DNA of 64,000 nucleotides from Cladopsammia gracilis (Eukaryota > Cnidaria > Anthozoa > Scleractinia > Dendrophylliidae), in NCBI GenBank assembly GCA_022457155.1, contig JAJGOT010000315.1, positions 755,501 through 819,500 on the forward strand, given 5' to 3'. Position numbers and translations under genes: made by a program. Below the pieces are notes generated by a model, which worked only from the letters and a program-made list of their open reading frames with translations, had not been told where the DNA came from and ran no database searches. This document shows, in pieces, positions 63,550 through 64,000 of the stretch; the first letter of the stretch is position 1, and each line of letters opens with the position of its first letter.

Positions 63550-64000
63550 GTAAGTATAAGAGTTATTCAAATAATATATAAAATATGAGCGGCGGACTCT
63601 GTATGGATATTTACAATTTACAGTTTTGCTGCGAATATGTATCTTTACTAATTATAAAAGAACAATAGTGATGAAGCTTATTAGCATTCCTATTAATGTC
63701 TGTATCAGTGATACAGTATAGCTGTCTTGTATCAAGATTTACAAACCTTTATTAAACTTCCGTTTCTATTGTATTTACCTTATGTATAATTTTAATTACG
63801 AAAATGAATCAATAATTATTTTCTATCGAAATCACTATACTTGCATTTACTGCTGCTATGCCGGTAAAGGCGTATATATTTCATCAATCGACGGAGCACT
63901 TATACCATCTTTTTCATAGCGGCTTAAGAGAACCTGCAGTCCCTAGTGTGCATGCTTCTACTATGTTTACATTCCGTGACTACTCAAATGATGTAAATTT
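63550..64000. other. Intron, no further exon seen
   Basis: AT-rich. No acceptor with a following open frame was identified before the window ends. Confidence 0.4.

Overview
This window looks like animal nuclear DNA, most probably from an anthozoan cnidarian (stony coral or sea anemone). That is an inference from three things: long introns with GT/AG borders, phase-1 immunoglobulin (Ig) exons, and the mix of mobile elements (DIRS/Ngaro, Penelope, Gypsy, several LINE types, Kolobok-, Mutator-, hAT- and pogo-like DNA elements and many TTAA-flanked MITEs). No prokaryotic features, rRNA genes or convincing tRNA genes were seen. One host gene can be modelled. The rest is mostly mobile DNA, often inserted into other mobile DNA.  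Layout: 37-6226 is a decayed 6.2 kb DNA transposon. Its single large minus-strand gene has PIN/FEN-nuclease-like and CXC-like motifs, and two Mutator-like elements with 9-bp target duplications have landed in the coding sequence. 6.9-18 kb is a patchwork of MITEs and fold-back elements: a Kolobok-like hairpin carrying the start of a THAP domain, a 2.7 kb long-TIR element rich in ATGATATC, a TIR element with two opposed tRNA-like boxes, and a 1.7 kb giant hairpin inserted into it at TTAA. 18.6-21.7 kb holds a Gypsy 3' end whose LTR is split by a 5'-truncated LINE. 22-25.5 kb holds more non-autonomous elements.  25568 to beyond the right edge, plus strand: a cell-surface receptor-like gene. It has a signal peptide exon, a cysteine-free V-type Ig exon, three or more further Ig exons, an SEA-like module, a transmembrane exon and the start of a cytoplasmic tail. 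Exon phases agree throughout. The 17.5 kb intron between its first two Ig exons contains a DIRS retrotransposon (32.6-41.1 kb) interrupted by a hAT-like element and a TTAA MITE, an opposite-strand Ngaro-like retrotransposon (41.7-45.3 kb), an inverted pair of Penelope 3' ends (45.5-46.8 kb) and a GGGTCGACTAACGACC minisatellite (47.2-47.6 kb). Several decayed Ig exon copies lie beside the intact exons, so the ectodomain has gained and lost domains.  The strongest results are the insertion histories that can be read base by base. At several sites, removing the inserted element and one copy of its target duplication restores the host element's reading frame. The most novel candidate is the 6.2 kb CXC/nuclease-like transposon.
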